This document shows, piece by piece, positions 33,908 to 42,397 of a DNA stretch of 64,000 nucleotides. This DNA is from Candidatus Rhodoluna planktonica (lineage in GTDB: Bacteria > Actinomycetota > Actinomycetes > Actinomycetales > Microbacteriaceae). The position numbers and the translations under genes were made by a program. Every line of letters starts with the position of its first letter. The stretch's first letter is position 1. Location of the stretch: assembly GCF_001854225.1 (NCBI RefSeq), contig NZ_CP015208.1, positions 186,001 through 250,000 on the forward strand. Reading direction: 5' to 3'. The notes beneath the pieces are model-generated. The model ran no database searches, had not been told where the DNA came from, and saw only the letters and a list, made by a program, of their open reading frames with translations.

Positions 33908-35506
33908 GTGCGCTTTAAGAAATTACGTACGGCAGTTGTTGCGGTTGCAGCAGTTGCGGCGTTGACCCTGACCGGCTGTGCAGCAGCTGCGCCAGCAGGC
34001 AACGACAACATCATTACGGTTAACGGCAGCGAGCCGCAAAACCCAATCATCCCAACCAACACCAACGAGGTAGGTGGCGGTCTAATCGCCGACAACATCT
34101 TCGCCGGTTTGGTTTACTATGACGCGAGTGGCGCACCAGTTAACGACATGGCTGAGTCAATCACCTCAGAAGACAACCAGACTTGGAACATCAAGATCAA
34201 GAGCGGTTGGAAGTTCACCAATGGTGAAGAAGTCACCGCCGAATCATTTGTGAAGGCCTGGAACTACGGCGCATTGCTAAGCAATGCTCAGTTGAACAGC
34301 TACTTCTTTGAGGCTATCGAGGGCTTCAGCTACGACGTAGATTCAGAACTAACCGGCCTAACCGTAGTTAGCCCAACTGAATTCACCGTAAAGCTAACCT
34401 CAGCGCAGTCTGACTTCCCACTTCGTTTGGGCTACACCGCATTCATGCCGCTACCTTCAGTCTTCTACGACGACCCAGCCGCATTCGGTGAGAACCCAAT
34501 CGGAAACGGCCCTTACATGCTTGACGGCGAAGGTGCCTGGAAGCACAACGTTGAAATCACCTTGGTCAAGAACCCTGACTACAAGGGTGGCCGTGCTCCG
34601 CTAAACGGTGGTCTAAAGATTGTGTTCTACGCATCGTATGACGCTGCCTACGCAGACCTACTAGCCGACAACCTAGATGTTTTGACCGGTATCCCAGATT
34701 CAGCCTTGAAGACTTACAAGGCCGACCTAGGTGACCGCGCCATCGATCAGGGTGCAGCTATCTTCCAGTCGATCACCATCCCAGAGCGATTGGCTCACTT
34801 CTCGGGTGAAGAGGGTAAGTTGCGTCGTGCAGCTATCTCGATGGCAATCAACCGCCAAGAGATCATCGACGTTATCTTCAACGGAACTCGTAAGGCAGCT
34901 CGCGACTTCACTTCACCAGTAATTGCTGGTTGGAGCGACAAGCTTGCAGGTTCGGAAGTTCTTGACTTCAACCCAGAGAAGGCGAAAGAGCTTTGGGCAC
35001 AGGCTGACGCAATTTCACCTTGGACCGGTTCGTTCCAGGTTGGCTACAACGCCGACGGCTCACACCAGGCCTGGACCGAGGCTGTTGCAAACAGCATCAA
35101 GAACACTCTTGGTATCGATGCATCAACCAACCCAGTTCCAACCTTCTCTGAGTTCCGCACGCAGATCACCTCTGACACCATCCAGACCGCATTCCGCACT
35201 GGCTGGCAGGCAGACTACCCAGCATTGGCTAACTTCCTAGCTCCGCTATACAAAACCAATGCAGGTGCAAACGATGGCGATTACTCAAACCCAGAAGTAG
35301 ACGCACTGTTCGACAAGGGCGACCAGGCGGCCTCGCTTGAAGAAGCAAACGGCTACTACCAGCAGGCACAGGAGATCATGCTTCAGGATCTTCCAGTACT
35401 GCCCATGTGGTACGGAATTGCCAACGGTGGTTACTCAACCAAGGTCGAGGGCGTGAAGTTTGGTTGGAACTCTGTTCCACTACTACACGAGATCTTGAAG
35501 AAGTAA
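33908..35506 (+). CDS. oppA: ABC transporter substrate-binding lipoprotein, peptide/oligosaccharide family 5
   Basis: The 532-aa exported protein has a basic N-terminus, a hydrophobic signal and lipobox LTGC, so it is lipid-anchored outside the membrane. The mature part has the family-5 (OppA/DppA) pattern: GSEPQNPIIPTNTNEVGGG near the N-terminus, WNIKIKSGWKFTNGEEVTAESFVKAWNY, and a C-terminal domain ending VKFGWNSVPLLHEILKK. It binds peptides, or in some actinobacteria oligosaccharides. Start is GTG 33908 with a GGGAGGAAAA site. A strong hairpin lies between it and oppB, which often raises binding-protein dosage over the membrane parts. Confidence 0.93.
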   Translation: MRFKKLRTAVVAVAAVAALTLTGCAAAAPAGNDNIITVNGSEPQNPIIPTNTNEVGGGLIADNIFAGLVYYDASGAPVNDMAESITSEDNQTWNIKIKSGWKFTNGEEVTAESFVKAWNYGALLSNAQLNSYFFEAIEGFSYDVDSELTGLTVVSPTEFTVKLTSAQSDFPLRLGYTAFMPLPSVFYDDPAAFGENPIGNGPYMLDGEGAWKHNVEITLVKNPDYKGGRAPLNGGLKIVFYASYDAAYADLLADNLDVLTGIPDSALKTYKADLGDRAIDQGAAIFQSITIPERLAHFSGEEGKLRRAAISMAINRQEIIDVIFNGTRKAARDFTSPVIAGWSDKLAGSEVLDFNPEKAKELWAQADAISPWTGSFQVGYNADGSHQAWTEAVANSIKNTLGIDASTNPVPTFSEFRTQITSDTIQTAFRTGWQADYPALANFLAPLYKTNAGANDGDYSNPEVDALFDKGDQAASLEEANGYYQQAQEIMLQDLPVLPMWYGIANGGYSTKVEGVKFGWNSVPLLHEILKK

Positions 35507-35529
35507 TTTCGTTAGACAACTAGATAGAG

Positions 35530-35565
35530 TTGGGGCGGTGGCTGCGATCGCAGTTACCGCCCCAA
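35530..35565 (+). terminator. Strong hairpin between oppA and oppB
   Basis: A 16-bp stem runs from TTGGGGCGGTGGCTGC to GCAGTTACCGCCCCAA around a GATC loop, with two G-T wobbles. A short TTTC follows. It is likely an attenuator or 3' stabiliser that sets a high oppA:oppB ratio. Confidence 0.75.
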
Positions 35566-35590
35566 TTTCTGGGTAATCAAAGGTGAAACA

Positions 35591-36520
35591 GTGACCGGAT
35601 ACATCATTCGTCGCGTACTTCAAGCGCTACCGGTTTTCTTTGGAACAACATTCCTGATTTACTTCATGGTCTTCGCCATGCCGGGAGACCCGATCATTGC
35701 AATGTTCGGAGACCGTGGAGTTAACCAGGCTGTGTATGAGCAGCTGAGGGCGCAGTACCATCTCGACCAGCCCTTCATCGTTCAGTATCTGATTTACATC
35801 TCGGGCATTGTTCAGGGAGATTTCGGCACATCTTTCTCTGGCCAGCCGGTTGGTGAAATTCTCGCGGCAACTTTTCCGGTCACGGTTCGCTTGGCGCTAA
35901 TTGCAATCACAATCGAAATGATTGTCGGAATCGCCATCGGCCTAATTTCTGGCTTGCGCAAAGGAAAACTGTTCGACAATAGCGCGCTGGTGGTAAGCCT
36001 GCTGCTGATTTCAGTGCCGATCTTCGTTATCGCCTTCATCATGCAATACGTATTTGCGATCGAGCTGGGTTGGGCAAAGCCAACAGTCAGCGGCGAAGCC
36101 GGTTTCCTGGAGTTGCTACTTCCCGGAATTGTTTTGGCTTCGATCAGCATCGCCTACATCATTCGACTAACGCGGTCATCGGTAATCGACACCATGAACC
36201 AAGATTTCGTTCGAACCGCATACAGCAAGGGTCTCAGCACCACTCGAGTCACTCGAGTGCACGTGCTTCGAAACTCCCTAATTCCGGTAGTCACATATCT
36301 TTCTATTGACTTTGGTGTGCTGCTGGTCGGCGCCACCGTGACCGAAGGTATTTTCAACGTTCCTGGAGTGGGGCGCACTCTTTATCAGGCCATCATCCGC
36401 GGCGAGGGGCCTACAGTAGTTTCTTTCGTAACCGTGATGGTGCTCATCTATCTCGCAGTCAACCTGCTTACCGATCTGCTTTATGCAGTGCTTGACCCAA
36501 GGATTCGCTATGGCAAATAA
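35591..36520 (+). CDS. oppB: Oligopeptide ABC transporter permease, OppB type
   Basis: The 309-aa protein starts GTG 35591 (AGGTGAAACA upstream) and has six predicted helices. The N-terminal IIRRVLQALPVFFGTTFLIYFMV, the internal FVRTAYSKGLSTTRVTRVHVLRNSLIPVVTYL segment (EAA loop that contacts the ATPase) and C-terminal LLYAVLDPRIRYGK all match OppB. Its stop overlaps the oppC start by 11 nt. Confidence 0.95.
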   Translation: MTGYIIRRVLQALPVFFGTTFLIYFMVFAMPGDPIIAMFGDRGVNQAVYEQLRAQYHLDQPFIVQYLIYISGIVQGDFGTSFSGQPVGEILAATFPVTVRLALIAITIEMIVGIAIGLISGLRKGKLFDNSALVVSLLLISVPIFVIAFIMQYVFAIELGWAKPTVSGEAGFLELLLPGIVLASISIAYIIRLTRSSVIDTMNQDFVRTAYSKGLSTTRVTRVHVLRNSLIPVVTYLSIDFGVLLVGATVTEGIFNVPGVGRTLYQAIIRGEGPTVVSFVTVMVLIYLAVNLLTDLLYAVLDPRIRYGK

Positions 36521-37451
36521 AAACGAACACTTTGTAGCCGATTTCAGCGCTGATGCAGTTGCTGAGGTTGACGCGGTAAGAATTAGCGAAAAGACCAGCA
36601 ATCTCTGGCTTGATGCTTGGCGAGACTTGCGGAAGCGTCCGATGTTTTACATCTCGGCAAGTCTGATTGTTTTAGTGCTTTTGGTTGCGCTGTTTCCACA
36701 ATGGTTTACTCAAACCCCGCCAAATGACAATTGTCAGTTAGCCAACAGCAATGGTGCGCCTACGGAGGGGCATCCTTTGGGTTTCACTAAACAGGGCTGT
36801 GATGTTTACAGTCGCATTATTTACGGAACCTCAACTTCGCTAACTGTGGGCCTTTTGGTCATGATTATGAACTTGGTGATGGGAATAATTGCCGGTTCGA
36901 TTGCCGGTTACTTCGGTAAGTGGGTTGACGCAGTGATTTCGCGTTTGGGCGACATCTTCTTTTCGATTCCTTACATCTTGGCCGCAGTGGTCATCATGTC
37001 GGTTTTCTCGGCATACCGAAACATCTTCGTGATTGCCGCCGCTATCGGCATTTTCTCTTGGCCTTCAACGGCGCGTTTGTTGCGTGCAGAAATTTTGCGG
37101 GTCAAAAATGCCGACTTTGTGATGGCATCTACCGCCATCGGCGTCAGCCGAATGAAGATTCTGTTCCGACACGTTTTGCCAAACTCAATTGCGCCGGTCA
37201 TTGTGGTCACCACACTCTCGCTGGCAGCTGCAATTGTTGCCGAAGCAACCCTGTCGTTCTTAGGCGTTGGCTTGCCAACCACCACCATGTCTTGGGGCAA
37301 TGACATTAGCCAGGCTCAAACTGACTTGCGAACTGCACCTCAAGTTCTAATTTGGCCCTCGGTTGCACTTTCCGTAACAGTTTTGGCCTTCATCATGTTG
37401 GGTGAGGTTGTTCGAGATGCACTTGACCCGAAAGCGAGAGCGCGCCGATGA
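36510..37451 (+). CDS. oppC: Oligopeptide ABC transporter permease, OppC type
   Basis: The 313-aa permease has the OppC pattern: a soluble N-terminal stretch, an early helix (SASLIVLVLLVALFPQWF), the GTDxxGRD-related PLGFTKQGCDVYSRIIYGTSTSLTVG, and the EAA loop DFVMASTAIGVSRMKILFRHVLPNSIAP. ATG 36510 fits the ribosome site AAGGATTCGCT better than the upstream ATG 36483. It overlaps oppB by 11 nt and oppDF by 4 nt, so all are translationally coupled. Confidence 0.93.
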   Translation: MANKNEHFVADFSADAVAEVDAVRISEKTSNLWLDAWRDLRKRPMFYISASLIVLVLLVALFPQWFTQTPPNDNCQLANSNGAPTEGHPLGFTKQGCDVYSRIIYGTSTSLTVGLLVMIMNLVMGIIAGSIAGYFGKWVDAVISRLGDIFFSIPYILAAVVIMSVFSAYRNIFVIAAAIGIFSWPSTARLLRAEILRVKNADFVMASTAIGVSRMKILFRHVLPNSIAPVIVVTTLSLAAAIVAEATLSFLGVGLPTTTMSWGNDISQAQTDLRTAPQVLIWPSVALSVTVLAFIMLGEVVRDALDPKARARR

Positions 37452-39124
37452 GCGAAACACCACTGCTATCTATCCGTGATTTGCAGATAGATTTTCCTAA
37501 TCAAAGCGGTGCGGTCCGCGCTGTCGACGGGGTCAACCTCGACCTCTACCAAGGCGAGACTTTGGCAATTGTGGGAGAGTCTGGATCGGGTAAGTCGACA
37601 ACCGCGCACGCCATCATTAATCTGCTTCCCGGCACCGGAAAGATTTCTGGGGGCTCGATTGTTTTTGACGGCAAAGAACTCGTCGGCATGTCAGACCACG
37701 AGCTCGAATCAATTCGCGGAAATCAAATTGGCTTTGTGCCGCAAGACCCGATGTCGAATTTGAACCCGGTTTGGTCAATTGGTTTTCAGGTTGAAGAAGC
37801 AGTTCGAGCCAACGGAATTGCAACTGAGAAAAAAGCTGTTCGCGCCGCCGCCATTGATGTTTTACGCAAAGCCGGGCTGAGTGATGCCGAAGCTAGACTT
37901 CGTCAGTTTCCGCACCAGTTTTCAGGTGGTATGCGTCAGCGTGTTCTCATCGGTATCGGTCTCGCGGCTAACCCAAAGCTTCTGATCGCGGATGAGCCAA
38001 CCTCGGCTCTGGACGTCACGGTTCAGCGCACAATTCTTGACCATCTGACCGAGCTGACTCACCAGAGTGACACCTCGGTGATTTTGATCACTCACGATCT
38101 AGGTCTGGCAGCCGAGCGAGCCGAAAAACTCGTTGTCATGTACCGAGGAAAAGTAGTCGAATCTGGACCAAGCCTCGAAGTGCTAAGAAACCCCAAGCAC
38201 CCGTACACTAAGCGACTGGTTGCGGCAGCACCATCGCTGGCATCTCGTCGATTGAGCTCTGGCGGTTCGGCCGCGGTAAACGAATTCGACCTTTCGGCGG
38301 TAGCTAAAGAGCGCATTGCAAGGGTAAAGGCCGGCGAAACTGCGGTCAGTGTAAAAGACCTAACCAAGATTTACGCAATCAAGGGCCAAGGTTTCAAATC
38401 AACTCCGTTCACCGCGGTCGATTCAGTGTCATTCGAAATCAAACGTGGCACCACTCTGGCTCTGGTTGGCGAATCGGGTTCGGGTAAGTCAACGGTTGCC
38501 AAAATGTTGCTGGGTCTAGAAAAGCCAACCAGCGGAGACATCGTCATCGACGGTCAACACGTTGGTGAACTCAAAGCAAAAGCACTTTTCAAGTTGCGCT
38601 CAAAAATGCAACCGGTGTTCCAAGACCCTTACGGATCACTCGATCCGCTGATGAACATTGCCAACATCATTGCCGAACCGCTGTTGACTCACGGCATCGG
38701 AGATCGCGCCTCGCGCAATCAACGCGTAGCTGAGTTGCTTGACCAGGTGGCCTTGCCGGCAGCACTGGCAACTCGCTACCCCAATGAACTGTCTGGTGGT
38801 CAGCGCCAGCGTGTGGCGATTGCCAGAGCCTTGGCGCTGAAGCCTGAGATTGTTGTCCTTGACGAAGCAGTTTCGGCTCTGGATGTTTTGGTGCAGGCTC
38901 AGATTCTTGAATTGCTGGCTGGTTTGCAGGCAGAGATGGGCCTAACCTACCTATTTATCACCCATGATCTTGCAGTGGTTCGAGTAATCGCTGATCAGGT
39001 CGCTGTGATGAATAAAGGTCAGATTGTAGAGTTTGGCTCGACCGACGATATCTTCAACCGTCCGCAGCAAGATTACACACGCAACTTGCTCGATGCGATT
39101 CCTGGTGCGAAGTTATTGCTCTAA
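37448..39124 (+). CDS. Fused OppD-OppF ABC transporter ATPase
   Basis: The 558-aa protein joins two ATP-binding domains. The first has Walker A GESGSGKST near 40 and signature FSGGMRQR; the second has GESGSGKST near 345 and signature LSGGQRQR. Each ATPase carries the DEPTSALD or DEAVSALD Walker B region. In most bacteria OppD and OppF are separate; here one polypeptide supplies both nucleotide-binding sites. A linker of about 30-40 residues separates the domains. It overlaps oppC by ATGA and ends the operon. Confidence 0.95.
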   Translation: MSETPLLSIRDLQIDFPNQSGAVRAVDGVNLDLYQGETLAIVGESGSGKSTTAHAIINLLPGTGKISGGSIVFDGKELVGMSDHELESIRGNQIGFVPQDPMSNLNPVWSIGFQVEEAVRANGIATEKKAVRAAAIDVLRKAGLSDAEARLRQFPHQFSGGMRQRVLIGIGLAANPKLLIADEPTSALDVTVQRTILDHLTELTHQSDTSVILITHDLGLAAERAEKLVVMYRGKVVESGPSLEVLRNPKHPYTKRLVAAAPSLASRRLSSGGSAAVNEFDLSAVAKERIARVKAGETAVSVKDLTKIYAIKGQGFKSTPFTAVDSVSFEIKRGTTLALVGESGSGKSTVAKMLLGLEKPTSGDIVIDGQHVGELKAKALFKLRSKMQPVFQDPYGSLDPLMNIANIIAEPLLTHGIGDRASRNQRVAELLDQVALPAALATRYPNELSGGQRQRVAIARALALKPEIVVLDEAVSALDVLVQAQILELLAGLQAEMGLTYLFITHDLAVVRVIADQVAVMNKGQIVEFGSTDDIFNRPQQDYTRNLLDAIPGAKLLL

Positions 39125-39153
39125 GCAGGTTTTCTGGTCGAGTTTTAGAAGCT

Positions 39154-40152
39154 CTAAGCTGGTCGCCCAGTTGATTTTCTAATTACCAAAGTTGGGTCAA
39201 TTAGGTTTTTTACAGCCGGCTGGTTTGGGTTTTCTAGACGAGACAGTGCGGCCTTGGCGGCGAGTCGGCCCAGTTCTTTACCGTGACTGTCGATGGTGGT
39301 GAGTGAGGCCAGCGGAGTTCGACTCAGCGAATTATTGTCGTAGCCAATTATTGAGATGTCGCTGCCCGGCCTAAGACCACGAACTACAGCGGCGTCAAGT
39401 GCACCGAGAGCTGCCTGGTCGTTGTGGGCAAAAATTGCGCTCGGCGCATTGGCAGAATCCAGTAACTCACCGACAATTTTTTCGGTTGCCGAGCGAGAAT
39501 AGGTGGCTTCGATAACTGTTGGCTCTAGGCCGTGGTGCCGCATCCTGGTTAGATAACCCTCGCGTCGATCGCCGTAGCCCTCGGTTATCGGGTTGGCAAC
39601 GAAGGCAATGTTTCGGTGACCTAGCTCAACCAGGTGGTCGACCGCTGTTGCAGCACCAAGCTGGTTATCGCTGTAGACATTGTCCACCCCCGGCACGATT
39701 CGAGCCACGCTGACCACCGGCAACTGTTTTGCATATTTGAGAAACTGCTTTTCCGGCATCATCAAACCGGCAACGATAACCAGGTCAACCCGACTCTCGA
39801 AGAGGCTGTCTAGGGCCTCGGCATCGCGGCTGCCATCGATTGCGCCCACGGTGAGTACCAGATGCTTGCCGGCTGGTTCTAGAACTTCGCGAATGCCCTC
39901 GTACACCTCAGCAAACCAATCGTTGCGCAGATCTTGCAGGTAGATACCGATGGTGTTGGGTGATTTGCCGGCAAGTTGAGCGGCCACCCGATTGGGGTGA
40001 TAGCCAAGTTTTTTTCCGGCGGCAAAGATTTTGTCACGGGTGTCAGCATTGACACCGTAGGCGTTTCGATAGGCCAAAGATACTAGAGCGCGCGATACCT
40101 GTGCTTCGTTCGCAACATCAAGCATCGTGACATTTTTTATATTCTTAGCCAT
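39154..40152 (-). CDS. LacI-family transcriptional regulator
   Basis: The 332-aa repressor has an N-terminal HTH with hinge (VTMLDVANEAQVSRALVSLAYRN) and a periplasmic-binding-protein-like effector domain ending FDPTLVIRKSTGRPA-like. ATG 40152 is used: the open frame extends 64 codons further upstream, but those codons cover the operator and are not LacI-like. It is divergent from the IolE-like gene across a perfect 18-bp palindrome, so it probably represses that operon and its own gene. The inducer is likely a sugar or cyclitol. Confidence 0.93.
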   Translation of the reverse strand: MAKNIKNVTMLDVANEAQVSRALVSLAYRNAYGVNADTRDKIFAAGKKLGYHPNRVAAQLAGKSPNTIGIYLQDLRNDWFAEVYEGIREVLEPAGKHLVLTVGAIDGSRDAEALDSLFESRVDLVIVAGLMMPEKQFLKYAKQLPVVSVARIVPGVDNVYSDNQLGAATAVDHLVELGHRNIAFVANPITEGYGDRREGYLTRMRHHGLEPTVIEATYSRSATEKIVGELLDSANAPSAIFAHNDQAALGALDAAVVRGLRPGSDISIIGYDNNSLSRTPLASLTTIDSHGKELGRLAAKAALSRLENPNQPAVKNLIDPTLVIRKSTGRPA

Positions 40153-40158
40153 TTCTAT

Positions 40159-40188
40159 TTGACAATAGTATCTAGAGCGCTCTAGATT
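40159..40188 (+). promoter_or_regulatory. Promoter with 18-bp palindromic LacI-type operator
   Basis: The -35 TTGACA (40159-40164) and -10 TAGATT (40183-40188) are 18 bp apart. The palindrome ATCTAGAGC-GCTCTAGAT (40170-40187) covers spacer and -10, with the central CG step typical of LacI-family operators. It sits between the divergent repressor and the IolE-like gene. Confidence 0.85.
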
Positions 40189-40218
40189 GTGAACCACCAC
40201 CAAAATTACGGAGAAGTA

Positions 40219-41136
40219 ATGGCCGATAACACTGCACCAAAAGTTGGCATCGCACCAGATTCCTGGGGCGTTTGGAATGCCGTAGATCCTGCCCAGCCGG
40301 GGCCAGACCAATATTTGCGTGAGGTGGCCGAGGTGGGCTTTCACTTCACCGAACTTGGCCCCTACGGCTATTTGGGCACTGATCCGGCGAAGTTAGCCGA
40401 TCAGCTTGCCGAGCACAACCTGGCAATCACTGCCGGAACCGTGTTCACCGGATTACACCGCGGTCGAAGCGAATGGGACAATGCCTGGAAAAACGTTTCC
40501 GAAGTGGCAGTTTTGGCCAAAGCAATGGGTGCAGAACACCTTATTGTCCTGCCCGAAATGTGGAGTCGAGACGAACACGGTCACATTTCCTCAGAGCGTG
40601 AATTCAGTGCCGAAGAATGGCAAAACGCACTTGACGGCCACAACGAATTTGGCAAGCGCCTGATCGAAGAATTTGGTCTTCGTCAGCAATATCACGCCCA
40701 CGCCGAGACTCAGGTGGGCGATGAAAAAGAAATCGTTCGCCTGCTCGAAGGTACTGACCCGCGCTACCTGAACCTTTGTCTCGACACCGGGCACTACGCC
40801 TACTACTTTGGCGACAGCGTTTCACTAATCGAGCGCTATCCGGATCGAATTGGTTACCTGCACCTCAAGCAGGTTGAGCCGGTGCTGATGGCGCACGTGC
40901 TAAAAAATGACATTTCGTTTGTTGATGCGGTACAGCAGGGCTTGATGGTTGAGCCGCCCTTCGGTGTCCCAGGTTATGCGCCGATTTTGGCAGCTGCGCA
41001 AAAAGCGAATCCCGGCATCTTCGCCATCATCGAGCAAGACATGTATCCGGTTGCCGATTTTGCTAAACCCTTACAAATTGCCAAGCGCACCAAGGCCTAC
41101 ATCGAAGGCTGCGGAGCCAAAGTTCAATTCAAATAA
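40219..41136 (+). CDS. IolE-like sugar-phosphate isomerase/epimerase (TIM barrel)
   Basis: The 305-aa TIM-barrel protein begins KVGIAPDSWGVWN, the motif of inosose dehydratase (IolE), which removes water from scyllo-inosose. The metal-binding residues are spread through the barrel, including LCLDTGHYAYY and GYLHLKQVEP. The start is ATG 40219 with GGAGAAGT upstream; an upstream ATG at 40189 lacks a site. It lies in a two-gene operon with a MocA dehydrogenase, consistent with inositol or related sugar catabolism. No complete iol cluster is visible, so another substrate is possible. Confidence 0.85.
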   Translation: MADNTAPKVGIAPDSWGVWNAVDPAQPGPDQYLREVAEVGFHFTELGPYGYLGTDPAKLADQLAEHNLAITAGTVFTGLHRGRSEWDNAWKNVSEVAVLAKAMGAEHLIVLPEMWSRDEHGHISSEREFSAEEWQNALDGHNEFGKRLIEEFGLRQQYHAHAETQVGDEKEIVRLLEGTDPRYLNLCLDTGHYAYYFGDSVSLIERYPDRIGYLHLKQVEPVLMAHVLKNDISFVDAVQQGLMVEPPFGVPGYAPILAAAQKANPGIFAIIEQDMYPVADFAKPLQIAKRTKAYIEGCGAKVQFK

Positions 41137-41163
41137 TTCACTAAAAATCAAACCGAGGAAAAA

Positions 41164-42330
41164 ATGACAAAAACAATCAAGGTTGCTGTAATCGGCGCAG
41201 GTTTCGCCGGCCAGGCTCACGCATTTGGTTTTCGCAACGCATCGATGGCGGCTTCTGCCGAAATCAAAGTCGAGTTGGCATACATCGCCGACCCGAATTT
41301 GCCGCTAGCTCAAAAAACCGCGGCTCGTTACGGCTTTGCCAAGGCCGTGGCCGATATCGATGAGGTGATCAATTCAGACGTGGATGCGATCAGCGTTGCT
41401 TTGCCAAACTTCTTGCACGAAGAAGTGCTGCCGAAAGTCTTGGCTTCGGGTAAGCATGTTTTTGCGGAAAAGCCAATTGGCCGCACTCTAGGCGAGTCGC
41501 AGTCATTGCTGGCTCTTGCTGAAAAAACCAAAGCGGTTACCGGAGTGGGATTTTCATTCCGTCGTTTGCCAGGACTAGCAGCGGTTGCTCAGGCTGTAGC
41601 CGAGGGTCTAATCGGCAACGTGCACACTGCTCGGGTTTGGTACAACGCAGATTACGCGGCCGACCCTAAAGGTGCCCTGTCCTGGCGCTACTCAAGTGAG
41701 CAGGCAGGCGCCGGTGCGCTGCTCGATATCGGGTCGCACGCAATCGATGCTTTGCACTTTGTCGCTGGAAAGGTCAAGACCGTTACGAGTGCAAATCTGC
41801 GCACCGTAATTGTTGAGCGTCCAAAGCCGATTGCTGGGGCCATCGGTCACGGCGGCAGCGACTCGACCGATTTTGGTCCGGTCACCAATGATGATGTTGC
41901 ACAACTATCGGTCATCCTCGAAAACGGTGCACTGGCTCAGATTGGCCTTAGCCGAATCGCCCACGGTCAGCCAAACTCACTGGGTATCGAGGTGTTTGGC
42001 ACCCGTGGCAGCGCCAGTTTCGATTCCATGGCTGGCACTGATTTCCAGATTTACCAGCACGATGCCGGCAATTCGGCATTCAACGGTTCTCGCCGCGTTA
42101 TTACCGGTCCGCAGCATCCGCACTTTGCTGATGTTGCAGCGATGCCGGCTACCGGTGTTGGCACCGCCTATGCCGAGGCCTTCATCGCCGAGATTCAAGA
42201 GTTTTTAGTTGCAATTCAAAAGGGCACCAAGATGGCCACCGACTTCAAGACCGCCGAACAGATGATGAAAGTTGTCGATGCCGCGCTCAAGTCAAACGCC
42301 ACCAAGTCTCCAGTAGATCTAGAGCTCTAA
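41164..42330 (+). CDS. Gfo/Idh/MocA-family NAD(P)-dependent oxidoreductase
   Basis: The 388-aa dehydrogenase has the Rossmann loop VIGAGFAGQAHAFGFRNA, the EKP motif EKPIGRTLGES (catalytic Lys) and the C-terminal alpha/beta fold with GIEVFGTRGSASFD. It oxidises a sugar or inositol using NAD(P). Its place behind the IolE-like gene, under a LacI repressor, supports an inositol-type dehydrogenase. A GAGGAAAAA site precedes ATG 41164. A perfect bidirectional terminator follows. Confidence 0.88.
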   Translation: MTKTIKVAVIGAGFAGQAHAFGFRNASMAASAEIKVELAYIADPNLPLAQKTAARYGFAKAVADIDEVINSDVDAISVALPNFLHEEVLPKVLASGKHVFAEKPIGRTLGESQSLLALAEKTKAVTGVGFSFRRLPGLAAVAQAVAEGLIGNVHTARVWYNADYAADPKGALSWRYSSEQAGAGALLDIGSHAIDALHFVAGKVKTVTSANLRTVIVERPKPIAGAIGHGGSDSTDFGPVTNDDVAQLSVILENGALAQIGLSRIAHGQPNSLGIEVFGTRGSASFDSMAGTDFQIYQHDAGNSAFNGSRRVITGPQHPHFADVAAMPATGVGTAYAEAFIAEIQEFLVAIQKGTKMATDFKTAEQMMKVVDAALKSNATKSPVDLEL

Positions 42331-42342
42331 TTGGTTAGTTAG
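42327..42342 (+). repeat. 16-bp repeat, copy 1, just before a terminator
   Basis: CTAATTGGTTAGTTAG overlaps the MocA stop codon and directly precedes the terminator hairpin. An identical copy precedes the katG terminator at 53969-53984. Confidence 0.7.
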
Positions 42343-42373
42343 AAAAAACCCGGTCCTTGGACCGGGTTTTTTC
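42343..42373. terminator. Bidirectional terminator between the MocA and gabD-like genes
   Basis: An AAAAAACCCGGTCC arm pairs perfectly with GGACCGGGTTTTTT around a 4-nt loop. The A/T tracts on both sides fit termination in both directions. Confidence 0.93.
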
Positions 42374-42397
42374 TTAGCCATCGCTGCATTTTTTTGA

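Noticed and set aside
40153-40344. N-terminal extension of the LacI protein
   Set aside because: The extra 64 codons cover the operator and promoter; the HTH begins only after ATG 40152.
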